From contig OY761144.1 in the NCBI GenBank assembly GCA_963664365.1, forward strand, positions 3,332,025-3,396,024: DNA of 64,000 nt. The letters run 5' to 3'. The stretch's first letter is position 1. Each line of letters opens with the position of its first letter. The DNA is from VXRN01 sp963664365. Its GTDB lineage: Bacteria > Chloroflexota > Dehalococcoidia > Lucifugimonadales > UBA1123. Shown piece after piece: positions 50,024 to 59,030 of the stretch. The notes beneath the pieces were generated by a model. It was not told the DNA's origin, did no database searches, and saw only the letters and a program-made list of their open reading frames with translations. A program made the position numbers and the translations under genes.

Positions 50024-50499
50024 AAAAACGAGTGACGATCTACACCGACGGGGCCTGTTCGGGAAATCCGGGGCCAGGCGGATATGGGGTCGTCGTCCGA
50101 ATGGGACGGCACAGCAAGGAACTGAGCGGCGGATTCAGCAGGACGACGAACAACCGGATGGAGTTGATGGCGGTCATAGAGGGCCTGAAGGCGCTGACCG
50201 AGCCTTGCGCGGTGACGCTGTACAGCGACTCGAAGTATATTGTCGATGCGGTGAACAAGGGATGGGCCAAGCGGTGGAGAGCCAATGGCTGGCGTCGGAA
50301 CCGCAAGGAGAAGGCGCTGAACCCCGATCTCTGGGGTCGGCTCCTGGAGTTGCTCGAACGCCATGACGTGGAAGTCCGCTGGGTCCGGGGACACGCGGGA
50401 AACCCGGGGAACGAGCGGGCGGACAGGTTGGCGGTCGCGGCGTCGAGGGGAGATGACCTCGATGTAGATCGGGGCTACGAATCGGCGGTGATGTTTTGA
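50020..50499 (+). CDS. rnhA: ribonuclease HI
   Basis: 159 residues, typical. It removes RNA from RNA-DNA hybrids. The active-site carboxylates are Asp10 (TIYTDGACSGNPGPGG), Glu48 (NNRMELMA), Asp70 (LYSDSKY) and Asp135 (NERADRLA), with the catalytic His near 125 (VRGHAGNPGN). The ATG overlaps the DUF2442 stop and the gene's own TGA overlaps the TTG of moaC (TTGA). This indicates tight translational coupling through the cluster. Confidence 0.95.
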   Translation: MKKRVTIYTDGACSGNPGPGGYGVVVRMGRHSKELSGGFSRTTNNRMELMAVIEGLKALTEPCAVTLYSDSKYIVDAVNKGWAKRWRANGWRRNRKEKALNPDLWGRLLELLERHDVEVRWVRGHAGNPGNERADRLAVAASRGDDLDVDRGYESAVMF

Positions 50500-50987
50500 C
50501 CGAGACCGGAGAACCCAAGCTCACGCACGTTGACCGGAGCGGCAAGGCGCAGATGGTGGACGTCGGATCGAAGCCCGATACGTTGCGAGAGGCAGTGGCG
50601 AGGGGTCGAGTCGTCATGCGGCGGGAGACTCTTGAGTTGATACGGGCCAACGCTTTCGACAAGGGGGACGTGCTGGGCGTGGCGCGGATCGCCGGAATCA
50701 TGGGGGCGAAGAACACGTCTAATCTCATCCCGCTGTGTCACCCTCTTCCGCTGAGCAAGGTGGGCGTGGAGTTCGACCTTGACTCGGACTCTAGCGCGGT
50801 GGAGATAACCGGCACGGCCCGAACGACGGGCAAGACGGGCGTCGAGATGGAGGCGCTGACGGCGGTCAGCGTCGCCGCCTTGACGATCTATGACATGTGC
50901 AAGGCGGTCGATAGGGGCATGAGGATCGAGGCGGTGCGGCTGGCGCGGAAGACAGGGGGGCAGAGTGGGGATGTGGTTTTGGAGTAG
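50496..50987 (+). CDS. moaC: cyclic pyranopterin monophosphate synthase
   Basis: 163 residues, start TTG overlapping the rnhA stop. The protein converts the GTP-derived MoaA product to cPMP in molybdenum cofactor synthesis. The hallmarks are MVDVGSKPDTLREAVARGRV, GVARIAGIMGAKNTSNLIPL, CHPLPLSKV and TGVEMEALTAVSVAALTIYD, followed by a Lys in MCKAVDRG. No other moa gene is in the window, so the rest of the pathway must lie elsewhere. Confidence 0.95.
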   Translation: MTETGEPKLTHVDRSGKAQMVDVGSKPDTLREAVARGRVVMRRETLELIRANAFDKGDVLGVARIAGIMGAKNTSNLIPLCHPLPLSKVGVEFDLDSDSSAVEITGTARTTGKTGVEMEALTAVSVAALTIYDMCKAVDRGMRIEAVRLARKTGGQSGDVVLE

Positions 50988-51028
50988 TTCGCATAGATCT
51001 GCAGGATGGACAGGATAAGAGGCATGGC

Positions 51029-51451
51029 ATGGACTTTGAAGACGTTCGACCATATTTGGAGACGCACCACCGGGGGGTGATCGCCACGAGGCGGCCCAAC
51101 GGCGCGACGCACTCCAGCATCGTGGTATGTGGAGCATACAAAGGTCACGCGGCCTTCGTATCGGTGTACCCACAATCACAGAAGATAAAGAACCTTCGGC
51201 GCGACTCAAACTGCACGGTGCTATCGGTGTCTGAGGACTGGCGGCAATGGGTCTCGGTCGAAGGGCAGGCGACTCTGTTCGACTACGGCAACACGGAGCC
51301 GGAGGAGATGAGGGTGATGCTCCGAGAGGTGTACATGGCGTGCAGCGACACCGAGCATCCCGACTGGGACGAGTACGACCAAGCGATGATCGACCAGGAG
51401 GCCGTGATCGTTCTGGTGACGCCTGAGCGGGTGTACGGGCTGGTCAGGTAG
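51029..51451 (+). CDS. PPOX-class (pyridoxamine 5'-phosphate oxidase-like/F420-dependent) protein
   Basis: 140 residues with the split-barrel flavin/F420-binding fold. YLETHHRGVIATRRPNGATH and HSSIVVCGAYKGHAAFVSVY open it, and RDSNCTVLSVSEDWRQWVSV and VEGQATLF follow. This is the layout of the F420-dependent PPOX group. It would reduce or oxidise a small molecule using F420 or a flavin. It is cotranscribed with pth, whose start lies 11 nt further on. The gap to moaC includes an AGATCTGCAGGATGGACAGG repeat word. Confidence 0.82.
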   Translation: MDFEDVRPYLETHHRGVIATRRPNGATHSSIVVCGAYKGHAAFVSVYPQSQKIKNLRRDSNCTVLSVSEDWRQWVSVEGQATLFDYGNTEPEEMRVMLREVYMACSDTEHPDWDEYDQAMIDQEAVIVLVTPERVYGLVR

Positions 51452-51462
51452 GAATATTCCAG

Positions 51463-52083
51463 GTGCCTTTCCTAAAGAACCTGTTCAAGCGCAGTCGTCG
51501 GCTCAAGGGGTCGATTGAGATGCCGGACCTGATTATCGTGGGTCTTGGGAATCCGGAGCCTCAGTACCTTAGGACCCGGCACAACGCGGGCTGGTGGCTG
51601 GTCGATATGCTGGCGGAGCGGCACGGCACCGACATCAAGCGGGCGCACAGCACAACGAGGCTCGGCATCGGAAAGATCGAGGGCCACACGGTCGCGCTCG
51701 CCAAGCCGCGCACCTACGTCAATCGCAGTGGAGCAGCCGTCAACTACCTGCTCACCCGGTTCGGGGTTGGGCGGGAGAGGTTGCTGGTCGTGTACGACGA
51801 GATTGCGCTCGACGCGGGCAAGCTCCGGCTGAGGCCCAGGGGCAGCGCCGCCGGACACAACGGGATGAAGTCGATCATCGACGCCCTCGGCAGCCAGGAA
51901 TTCAAGCGGCTGAGGATCGGCGTGGGACAGCCGCCTCCCGGGACGGATCGTGTCGGATGGGTGCTGGGCGAGATGTCTGAGGAGGACCAGCGCCTCGTGG
52001 ATCAGGCGATTCATCGTGCCGCCGATGCTATTGTCAGTTTGATGGAGGACGGCGTAGACACCGCGATGAGCAGGTTCAACTGA
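51463..52083 (+). CDS. pth: peptidyl-tRNA hydrolase
   Basis: 206 residues from GTG (AGGAA upstream). An ATG at 51520 would give the usual length but lacks a clear site, so the short basic N-terminal extension (FLKNLFKRSRRLKG) is probably real. It releases tRNA from stalled peptidyl-tRNA. Key residues are Asn30 (LGNPEPQY), the catalytic His40 (TRHNAG), Asn87 (YVNRSG) and Asp112 (YDEIALDAG). SAAGHNGMKSIIDALG is conserved. It ends the VOC-to-pth gene run. Confidence 0.93.
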   Translation: MPFLKNLFKRSRRLKGSIEMPDLIIVGLGNPEPQYLRTRHNAGWWLVDMLAERHGTDIKRAHSTTRLGIGKIEGHTVALAKPRTYVNRSGAAVNYLLTRFGVGRERLLVVYDEIALDAGKLRLRPRGSAAGHNGMKSIIDALGSQEFKRLRIGVGQPPPGTDRVGWVLGEMSEEDQRLVDQAIHRAADAIVSLMEDGVDTAMSRFN

Positions 52084-52103
52084 CTGGCAGGAAGGGGGAG
52101 TCC

Positions 52104-53216
52104 CTAGGTCAGGCCCATCTGCTGAGCAAATGCTTCGACGTGGCCGGAGGAGGCGCCGTATTTAAGCTCGGCTACCTTGGCCCGGCGAGTCCATAGCTGG
52201 AGGTCGTACTCTTCCATGAAGCCTATGCCGCCGTGTATCTGCTGCGCGGTAAGGGTCGTCCACTTGTAGGCGTGGTTGGCGAGAGACTTGGCGAGAGCGA
52301 CCTCTCTGTCGACTGGCTGACCATCCTCCATTCTGGTGATGGCCTCGTAGGTGGCGAGGCGCGCGGCGTCTATCGCCATCACCATGTCCGCGCAGTCGTG
52401 CTGAACCGACTGGAAGGTGGCGATAGCACGGTCGAACTGGACCCTCTGCCTGGTGTAGTCGACGGTCATTTCGAGCACGCGCTGCGCCCCACCCACGCTC
52501 TGGGCACAGTGAAGTACGGTCGCTCGGTCCAGAAGGCGATTCAATGCCGCTTCGCCTCCTCCGAGAACTGCGCCGCCTTCCACCGTGACGTTATCGAAAT
52601 GGACGACGTACTGAGGGTCGCGGCTGATGCTCTCAAGCGGAGTGGTGGCGATGCCGTCTGCGGTCCTTGGGACCAGTACTAGAGACACCTCATCATCAGA
52701 GATCCTTGTCGGGACCAAAAGCAGGTCGGCTGAGTCGGCGTACTCGACGAACATCTTCGTGCCGTTCAGAACAATCCCTTCACCGCGCAGAGTCGCCGAT
52801 AACTGGATCGACTCCGGCCTGTAGCGCGCGTCCGACTCCAGCAGAGCGGCGGTGGCGATCAGGGAACCGTCGGCGATTCTCGGAAGTAGATCGACGCGTT
52901 GACTATTAGAGCCTGCGTCTAGGATGGCAAGACCCGTGACGGCAACGGAGTTGAAGAACGGCCCCGGCACGAGAGCGCGTCCGAACTCCTCCAGAAGCAC
53001 GGCCAGATCGGTCAGCGAGCCGTCGGAGCCTCCGTACTCGGACGGGAACGGCAGCCCCATCCATCCGAGGCCGGCCATGCCCTCCCAGAGGTCTGTGGTG
53101 TAGCCGCGCGCGTCACCCTCCATAGCGCGGACGAGGGTGGTCGGGCATTCACGCTCGAAGAATTCCCTGGCGGTGTCTTTAAGCGTCTCCTGGCGGTCGG
53201 TTAGAGATAGGTCCAT
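52104..53216 (-). CDS. acyl-CoA dehydrogenase (short subunit type)
   Basis: 370 residues with the ACAD fold: N-terminal helices, FPSEYGGSDGSLTDLAVLLE, and C-terminal RATVLHCAQSVGGAQRVLEM, QRVQFDRAIATFQSVQHDCA and QQIHGGIGFMEEYDLQLWTR. It oxidises an acyl-CoA to the enoyl-CoA with FAD. It lacks the standard TEPxAGSD-type FAD loop, while the other dehydrogenase upstream keeps a version of it. That division is typical of the two subunits of heteromeric FadE enzymes acting on steroid or branched side chains. It follows the larger subunit by 3 bp. Confidence 0.87.
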   Translation of the reverse strand: MDLSLTDRQETLKDTAREFFERECPTTLVRAMEGDARGYTTDLWEGMAGLGWMGLPFPSEYGGSDGSLTDLAVLLEEFGRALVPGPFFNSVAVTGLAILDAGSNSQRVDLLPRIADGSLIATAALLESDARYRPESIQLSATLRGEGIVLNGTKMFVEYADSADLLLVPTRISDDEVSLVLVPRTADGIATTPLESISRDPQYVVHFDNVTVEGGAVLGGGEAALNRLLDRATVLHCAQSVGGAQRVLEMTVDYTRQRVQFDRAIATFQSVQHDCADMVMAIDAARLATYEAITRMEDGQPVDREVALAKSLANHAYKWTTLTAQQIHGGIGFMEEYDLQLWTRRAKVAELKYGASSGHVEAFAQQMGLT

Positions 53217-53219
53217 CGC

Positions 53220-54452
53220 CTAAGTCCTTCCAGCGGCAGCCTGCGGGGAGCGCACGTCCTGGCGAGTCTCCCTGCCTTCTCTGGGCATTCCCAGACCTCG
53301 CTGCGCGATAATGTTGCGCTGGACTTCGTTCGCCCCACCGCCAAATCGCAAGAAGATGCCGCTCCGGTACGCCCGCTCCATCTCGCCGTCCAGCAGAGTA
53401 TACGGAGAACTCCGGGTTAGCTGGCCGTACATTCCGAGAAGCTCGAAGCCGAAGTCGGCGACCTCCTGGATGAGGTCTGTCGCTACTATCTTTAGCGCGG
53501 AGCTTTCGTAGTTGGGTACGATTCCCTGGTCGATCATCCAAGCGGTGCGGTACGAAAAGAGGCGGACCGTCTCGAGCTTCATGCCGATCTCGGCGAACCG
53601 CGTGCGGACGTGGTGATCCCTGGACAGTGGAGCGCCGTCCACCTCGGTATCGTTTGCGAACTCGATGAGCCTGTTCACGCGGCGCAGCAGGTTGGTATAA
53701 CGTGAGCCGATGCTGACACGCTCGAAGTCGAGCGCCATGGCCACGTGATACCAGCCCCGATTCGGCTCTCCAATCAGGTTCTGGCGCGGTATGCGGACAT
53801 TGTCAAAGAAAACCTCGTTGGTGCGTCCGCTGTCCATACGCCAGAGCGGACGGACGGTGATGCCGTCGGAGTCCATCGGCACCAGGAACGCCGATAGTCC
53901 TCGGTGCTTCCGGACCTCGGTGTCGGTACGCGCCAGCAGCCAGACGTGCGAGGAGAAGTGGGCCGCGCTGGTGAAAAGCTTCTGGCCGTTGATCACGTAG
54001 TCATCGCCGTCCACGACCGCGCGGGTCTGGAGTCCCGCTAGGTCGGTGCCCGCCCCGGGTTCGGTGTAGCCCAGAGCGCACTCGACCTCACCGCTGAGCA
54101 TCTTCGGAATCCACTCGGCCCGCTGCTCGTCGGTGCCGACGTTCAGAATAGTCGGGCCAACCATGTTGACGGCGGTGCCGTTGGTGTAGAGACTGCCGAA
54201 GTTTCCGATCTCCTCAGAGAATATGTACTGGTCCATCAGCGGACGTCCCAGGCCGCCGTACTCCTCGGGCCATGAGATGCCCAGCAGACCGCGACTGCCC
54301 AACTCCCGCATGAAGGTCTTGTCGGCGGGACTGGGCCCCACGTCGTCCGAGACCTCCATCTCCTCCCGCAAGTCAGGAGTTATCAGAGACTCTATCGTGG
54401 AGCGGACGTAGCGTCGCCACTCCTCTTGTTCGGGCGTGAATCGGAAGTCCAT
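53220..54452 (-). CDS. acyl-CoA dehydrogenase (large subunit type)
   Basis: 410 residues. EEWRRYVRSTIESLITPDLR opens the N-terminal domain, and the FAD loop has GYTEPGAGTDLAGLQTRAVV. The middle domain carries INGQKLFTSAAHFSSHVWLL, and the C-terminus FGGGANEVQRNIIAQRGLGM. A Gln/Arg-rich tail follows. It probably forms a heterotetramer with the ACAD encoded 3 bp downstream. The operon runs on from the DUF35 and thiolase-like genes. It catalyses alpha,beta-dehydrogenation of an acyl-CoA. Confidence 0.9.
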   Translation of the reverse strand: MDFRFTPEQEEWRRYVRSTIESLITPDLREEMEVSDDVGPSPADKTFMRELGSRGLLGISWPEEYGGLGRPLMDQYIFSEEIGNFGSLYTNGTAVNMVGPTILNVGTDEQRAEWIPKMLSGEVECALGYTEPGAGTDLAGLQTRAVVDGDDYVINGQKLFTSAAHFSSHVWLLARTDTEVRKHRGLSAFLVPMDSDGITVRPLWRMDSGRTNEVFFDNVRIPRQNLIGEPNRGWYHVAMALDFERVSIGSRYTNLLRRVNRLIEFANDTEVDGAPLSRDHHVRTRFAEIGMKLETVRLFSYRTAWMIDQGIVPNYESSALKIVATDLIQEVADFGFELLGMYGQLTRSSPYTLLDGEMERAYRSGIFLRFGGGANEVQRNIIAQRGLGMPREGRETRQDVRSPQAAAGRT

Positions 54453-54462
54453 GCTGAATCCC

Positions 54463-54885
54463 CTAAGCCGGCTCGAACACGGGCAGAGCTATGTTGCCCT
54501 CGCCCTGATCTATCCAAGTGAGCTTCACCCTCATGCCACACTCCACGTCCTCAATAGGGTCATCGACGCCCACGACGTTTGTCATGATTCGGAAGCCCTC
54601 GTCCAGGTCCACGTAGGCCAGAGCGTATGGGCCGAGGTCTTTGAAGGCCGGGTGTCGGTTCTGCATGATGACGCTGAAGGTATAAACCTCGCCCTCGCCC
54701 TTGGAGACGTTCCAGGAGAGGGACGAAGACAGGCAATCGGTGCAGTGCGCTCGGGGGTAGAAGACTACCTCGTCGCAGTCGTCGCAGGTCTGGTAGGTCA
54801 GCTCGCGGCGTTTTGTGGCCTCCCAGAACGGCTCGGTATCAGGCTCTGGAAAGCTCGGCTGCGGCCTGAGCGGTTGGTCGGTCAT
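54463..54885 (-). CDS. DUF35 OB-fold protein with zinc ribbon
   Basis: 140 residues. The N-terminal rubredoxin-like zinc ribbon has the Cys pattern CDDC (TYQTCDDCDE) and CTDC (AHCTDCLSS). An OB-fold domain follows (GEVYTFSVIMQN, PYALAYVDLDEGFRIMTNVV). DUF35 proteins pair with thiolase-like proteins; in steroid degradation they form Ltp2-ChsH2 type complexes that cleave a side chain by retro-aldol reaction. The thiolase-like gene lies immediately upstream on the strand, which supports such a complex here. Confidence 0.87.
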   Translation of the reverse strand: MTDQPLRPQPSFPEPDTEPFWEATKRRELTYQTCDDCDEVVFYPRAHCTDCLSSSLSWNVSKGEGEVYTFSVIMQNRHPAFKDLGPYALAYVDLDEGFRIMTNVVGVDDPIEDVECGMRVKLTWIDQGEGNIALPVFEPA

Positions 54886-54939
54886 GTCTTCTTTCTCCCT
54901 GATCTTAGAGCTTCCGAATCGGTTCTATTCTTGTCACTC

Positions 54940-56130
54940 TTAGTCCGCTGCCAGGATCGTAACGCCCGTGGCGTGCCTGGAGCCGAGTTGTCCGCCGTTG
55001 CCGACCGCGACGGCCAGCTTGGCATCGTCCACCTGGGAGGTTGACTCGCCCCTGAGTTGGCGGGCAGCCTCGATCAGCAGGTATATCCCGCGCTCGCCGG
55101 GGTGGTTGGACGACAGCCCGCCGCCGTCGGTGTTGAGCGCGGGCTTTCGCGGGTCGTCGAACACAAGGTGTCCCTGTGCGACGTACTCCCCACCCTCGCC
55201 CTTCTCGCAGAACCCGAGGTCCTCGATCATGCACATGACGGTTATGCTGAACGAGTCGTATGCCATCAGCACGTCGATCTCGTCGGGCGTGACCCCGGCG
55301 TCGGCAAAGGCGCGCGGGCCGGACTGAGCTCCCGCGCTCACGGTGATGTCGCCGCCGTTCTCGCGGTACTTGGTGGCCTCTCCCCCGCCGATGATCCAGA
55401 CCGGATTCTTGGCGCAGTTTGCCGCGACCTCCTTCGAGGCGATTACCACCGCGCCGCCGCCGTCGGATATCATGCAGCACTCCAAGAGTCTCAGCGGCCA
55501 TGCGATCATCCGCGAGTCCACCACGTCCTCGACCGTAAGCTCGCGGACGCCCACGAACTCGAGGTCGGTCATGGCCTTGACCGCCTCCGGGTTTCGCATG
55601 GCGTGCTTGCGCGTGGCGATGGAAATGTGGGCGAACTGCTCGTTTGTGGAGCCGTACTGGTACATGTGTCGCTGCTTGACCATCGCGTAGTTGCCGATGA
55701 GCGTCTGTCCCCATGACGCCTCCATGTTGGTGGCGGGGTTGGGAGCGCCTTCCGCGACGGCGCCTCCGGTGCCTATGGCCCTTCGGTCGGAGTGAGAGGT
55801 GGCTCCGTAGGTGAGCAGCGCGACACTGCACCTGCCCGCGGCGATCATCGAGGCGGCGTGATTGGCCTGAAACTCGTAGGACGTACCGCCGACGGCGGTG
55901 TTGTCTATCAGCTTCGGGTTGATCCCGAAGTACTCCGAGATACCGAGGCCGCCGATACTCTGGTGGCTGCCGGTGTCGTACACGGCATCGACGTCGCTCC
56001 ACGACAGCCCCGCGTCCTCGAGTGCCCTGGCCGCGGAAGCGGCCTTGATCTGCAGCGCGCTAACGCCGGGCGCAACGCGCAGGGGGTACTCGTGAATCCC
56101 TACGACCGCGGCCTCCCTCGTCTGGGCCAT
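54940..56130 (-). CDS. thiolase-like lipid-transfer protein (SCP-x/Ltp2 type)
   Basis: 396 residues from the ATG at 56130, with AAGGAG 8 nt upstream. It has the thiolase fold. The position that holds the nucleophilic Cys in true thiolases reads AVGGTSYEFQANHAAS, without a Cys, as in the SCP-x/Ltp2 subgroup. LNTDGGGLSSNHPGERGIYL keeps the conserved His. With DUF35 it probably works as an aldolase/lyase on an acyl-CoA side chain. It is the first gene of the four-gene operon ending in two acyl-CoA dehydrogenases. Confidence 0.85.
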   Translation of the reverse strand: MAQTREAAVVGIHEYPLRVAPGVSALQIKAASAARALEDAGLSWSDVDAVYDTGSHQSIGGLGISEYFGINPKLIDNTAVGGTSYEFQANHAASMIAAGRCSVALLTYGATSHSDRRAIGTGGAVAEGAPNPATNMEASWGQTLIGNYAMVKQRHMYQYGSTNEQFAHISIATRKHAMRNPEAVKAMTDLEFVGVRELTVEDVVDSRMIAWPLRLLECCMISDGGGAVVIASKEVAANCAKNPVWIIGGGEATKYRENGGDITVSAGAQSGPRAFADAGVTPDEIDVLMAYDSFSITVMCMIEDLGFCEKGEGGEYVAQGHLVFDDPRKPALNTDGGGLSSNHPGERGIYLLIEAARQLRGESTSQVDDAKLAVAVGNGGQLGSRHATGVTILAAD

Positions 56131-56235
56131 GCTGCTTGCTCCTTTCACGAGGCGCAGCCTCGCTCCACTTGTTCAAAGGTGAGGCCAAGTTAGCACACGA
56201 CCCCAGAGTCGTCAACGCGGTGTTAGCACCCAAGG

Positions 56236-56342
56236 CTGTGTCAGATTGGTAGGTGGATGGGTATTCACCCTAACCCTGACCCTCTCCCTTGAGGGAGAGG
56301 GGATATTCGCGCTTTCGTGGCGCGCCTACTAAAGTGACACAG
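56236..56342. mobile_element. MITE-like element, 107 bp, with terminal inverted repeats
   Basis: CTGTGTCAGATTGGTAGG at the left and CCTACTAAAGTGACACAG at the right. Core CCCTCTCCCTTGAGGGAGAGGG. The outer GTGTCA replaces the CTGTCCC of other copies on both ends, as if the two ends had changed together. Confidence 0.6.
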
Positions 56343-56643
56343 GTTATTAGCGCTCAAGTACACTGTCTGACGATGGTATTGCGGTATCGGCGGGCGCGGG
56401 CTAGACGCCCGCGCTCCCCGCATCGAGTACGGGGCAGGCTCTACGGGCATCCGGATATTAGGCGGTGAATTTCGGAATCACTATGGCCTTGCGAAGGCCA
56501 CAGGAGGGGATGAACATTGGGCAGCATCTCATTCACAACCCTCACCCTAGCCCTCTCCCAAACTTGGGAGAGGGGACTTTGGCCGACTGGCTCATCGACC
56601 TATTTTCATAGCAATGGATAGTGGGTAGTTTTCAGTTTTGAGT
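56343..56643. other. gene-free stretch with several dispersed repeats
   Basis: It holds the inverted CGATGGTATTGCGG and GGCGGGCGCGGGC repeat (56372-56415), CATCGAGTACGGGGCAGGCT as inside the element at 45703, a CCCTCTCCCAAACTTGGGAGAGGG core (56548-56571) and a short ATGGATAGTGGGTAG word. No coding frame is recognised. Confidence 0.5.
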
Positions 56644-57474
56644 TTAGGGGGTTTTGAGGGCATGGATGACGTCGGTATCGTAGGGCAGGTCGATCTGCGG
56701 ATACGTCCACCGTTCCAGCTCGGAAACGGGCGCGTCGCTCACAGCGGCGAGCCGGTTGTACGCTATCTCCGCCAGCTTGGGCAGCGACAGCACGTCCTCG
56801 GCGTTGTAGCGGACGAGTGTATCGAGCGCGCCGTCGTTCCCCGCGGTCCACATTCTCCACATCCTGACCGCGTCGAAACCGACTAGGGAAGACAGTTCGG
56901 TCGGCCTCCCCACCCCAAGACGGCGCTCGACGGTCTTGAGTCCGCCCATCAGACCGAGCCGGCGCAACGGATACATCAGGTCTATGTGGGCTGTGTGCCT
57001 GAATAGGGTCCCAAATTGGCGTTGGATGAACGGGAGGTCAAACGACGCGCCGTTGTAGGTGACGATCAGATCGTACTCCTCGACCGCCTCTCTGAAGTCC
57101 GCGAGATTCCGGCCGTGGATGAAGGCGCGGTAGCCGTGTCTGTCGAGGATTCCCACGAGGGTGATGATGCTGCGTTCCAGTGACATCCCGGTGGTTTCGA
57201 TGTCGAGAAAGGCGGCGTTGGCCCTGAAGTCGGGGTACATTCGCCACATCTCCCGGTTTGGGAGCACCCGATCGAAGTAACCGGAGTCCATGACCGAAAA
57301 ACGCTGTCGGCACTCGGTGAGAATCGAGTTCAGGCGCGTCCGCCGCGAATACGCCCTCCCCGGCAGGATGCTGGTCGCCAGAAAATCGTCCCAGGTGAGT
57401 ACGCCTGTGTTCCAAAGCTCGCGTTCGGTTGCGTATCCAATACCGGGCAGATGTATGAATGTGTGAGTAAGCAT
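56644..57474 (-). CDS. YprB-like RNase H-fold 3'-5' exonuclease
   Basis: 276 residues. The exonuclease motifs are AAFLDIETTGMSL (Asp/Glu of motif I), IVTYNGASFDLPFIQRQF (motif II Asp) and RYNAEDVLSLP (motif III Asp), the arrangement of the RNase_H_2/YprB family in the DEDD superfamily. The N-terminal HLPGIGYATERELWNTGV resembles a short helix-hairpin-helix. The protein probably degrades or trims nucleic acid; a specific cellular role is unknown. The MFS gene upstream on the same strand is separated by 17 bp. Confidence 0.82.
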   Translation of the reverse strand: MLTHTFIHLPGIGYATERELWNTGVLTWDDFLATSILPGRAYSRRTRLNSILTECRQRFSVMDSGYFDRVLPNREMWRMYPDFRANAAFLDIETTGMSLERSIITLVGILDRHGYRAFIHGRNLADFREAVEEYDLIVTYNGASFDLPFIQRQFGTLFRHTAHIDLMYPLRRLGLMGGLKTVERRLGVGRPTELSSLVGFDAVRMWRMWTAGNDGALDTLVRYNAEDVLSLPKLAEIAYNRLAAVSDAPVSELERWTYPQIDLPYDTDVIHALKTP

Positions 57475-57491
57475 GTCGTCGCCTGTAAAAG

Positions 57492-58778
57492 CTAATGTGC
57501 CGGAGCCACCGCGTAGGAAAGCTCGCCCTTGTAGATGCGCCTGATCGTGAGCGCTTGGAAGCTCGCGAACATTACAATTATAAAGCCCACTCCGCCGATT
57601 ATCAGCAGCGGCGCCGCTCCACCTATGAATGTTACATCGGCAAGTCCTCCGTTGACTAGGTTGGCGGAGGCCATGATGCCTCCGATATGCACGGAGTAAA
57701 CGGCGCCGACCCTTCCGCGGATGCCGTCGTCCGTTACGGCTTGGATCATCGTATGGGTGAGCGTCATGAATCCGGCCTGGGTCGCGCCCATGAGAGCGGC
57801 GGCTACCAGCGCGGTGGGCATGTTCGAGGAGACGGCAAGAACGGCGGGTGTGAGTCCGCTGAGGACGCCGAGGCTAATGAACAGCTTGCCCCGGGCGGAG
57901 TCGCCTGAGACTCCGGCAATTGCGGTCACCGATACCATGGCTCCTGCGCCGACGGCCATCATCAGCAGGCTGAATCCGGCGTCTTTGGCGTTGAGTCGAG
58001 TGTCCGACAGCACAGGCAGAAGCGATTCGAACGACATGGTGAGGCCGCAGTGGAAGAGCGCCATGAATGTCACGGCGCGGAGGACCGGGGTTCGATAGAC
58101 GTATTTCAGGCCGTCGATGAGGTTGCTGACGACGCCGCGATTACGGTCCACCCTTCCGGTGGAGGCGGTCTTGAGTCTGAGGCATTGGGCCAAGCTGATC
58201 ACGTAGAAGCCGCTGCACAGGAAGAAGGCGCCCTCCTCTCCGACGGTGGCGAGCAGGGGGGTAATCGCAAGCGGTCCGAGCAGGCGCGATCCGTGCATGG
58301 TGGCCTGGTTCAGCGCGATGCCGTTGAGCAGGAGGTGACGGGGGACGAGGTTGGGAATGAGGGCCTGGGAGGCGGGCATCTGCGCGGCGCGGGCGGAGCC
58401 GTTGATCAGAGAGAGAATCACAACGTGCCATATTTCGATCGCGCCAAAGGCGACCAGGATCGAGAGAGTCAGATTCTGCGCCAGGTTGACTGCGTACATG
58501 GCCGCGACGACCCTGCGCCTGTCGAACCTGTCTGAGAGGTAGCCGGAGATCGGGGGTACGAGAACCCTGGGAATCATCGCGGCGAAGGTGACTCCGCCGA
58601 CCCACAGGGAGGAACCGGACTGCGTGTAAACGAGCAGTCCCCTGGCGACGATGAGCGCCCAGGCGGCGGCCCCGGACGAGAGGTTGGCGATCCAGAGCGT
58701 GCGGTAGTCCGAGTAGGCGAGCGCGGCGGTGTACCGGTCCGCCACGATACCGACGTACTTCTTGGAACTACTCAACAT
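57492..58778 (-). CDS. MFS transporter (MFS_3/EntS-like exporter)
   Basis: 428 residues from the ATG at 58778, with GGGAGGA about 11 nt upstream; an ATG at 58820 is open but has no site. About twelve membrane segments. The N-terminal YSDYRTLWIANLSSGAAAWAL, the loop with GYLSDRFDRRRVVAAMYAVN (motif A region), and PASQALIPNLVPRHLLLNGI are typical of the MFS_3 exporter subgroup that includes EntS. It probably exports a small metabolite or drug. It is cotranscribed with the YprB-like exonuclease. Confidence 0.85.
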   Translation of the reverse strand: MLSSSKKYVGIVADRYTAALAYSDYRTLWIANLSSGAAAWALIVARGLLVYTQSGSSLWVGGVTFAAMIPRVLVPPISGYLSDRFDRRRVVAAMYAVNLAQNLTLSILVAFGAIEIWHVVILSLINGSARAAQMPASQALIPNLVPRHLLLNGIALNQATMHGSRLLGPLAITPLLATVGEEGAFFLCSGFYVISLAQCLRLKTASTGRVDRNRGVVSNLIDGLKYVYRTPVLRAVTFMALFHCGLTMSFESLLPVLSDTRLNAKDAGFSLLMMAVGAGAMVSVTAIAGVSGDSARGKLFISLGVLSGLTPAVLAVSSNMPTALVAAALMGATQAGFMTLTHTMIQAVTDDGIRGRVGAVYSVHIGGIMASANLVNGGLADVTFIGGAAPLLIIGGVGFIIVMFASFQALTIRRIYKGELSYAVAPAH

Positions 58779-58864
58779 GCCGGTCTCAGTCCTCCCGAGG
58801 GTCTTTCGATTATTGGACATGGTTAGAGGGAATCGGTGTCAATCACCCTCACCCTCAAGGGAGC

Positions 58865-59025
58865 TTAAAGGGGTAGGTATTCACCCTCACCCCAACCCTC
58901 TCCCAGAGGGAGAGGGGGCCTGTTGACTGATATTCGTGGTTGTTTTTGCATTTACCTACCCTTGTCAGCCCTCAAGAGAGAGGGGGTATTGCGCTCGTGT
59001 GCGGCGCCTACCAACTTGGGTCACT
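58865..59025. repeat. MITE-like element (long variant, inverted relative to 1247)
   Basis: GGGGTAGGTATTCACCCTCACCCC, then CCCTCTCCCAGAGGGAGAGGG, the same 65-bp extra stretch seen near 1292-1357 (TGATATTCGTGGTTGTTTTT), and the end GCGCCTACCAACTTGGG. No coding frame is recognised in this intergenic stretch. Confidence 0.55.
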
Positions 59026-59030
59026 CTCCG

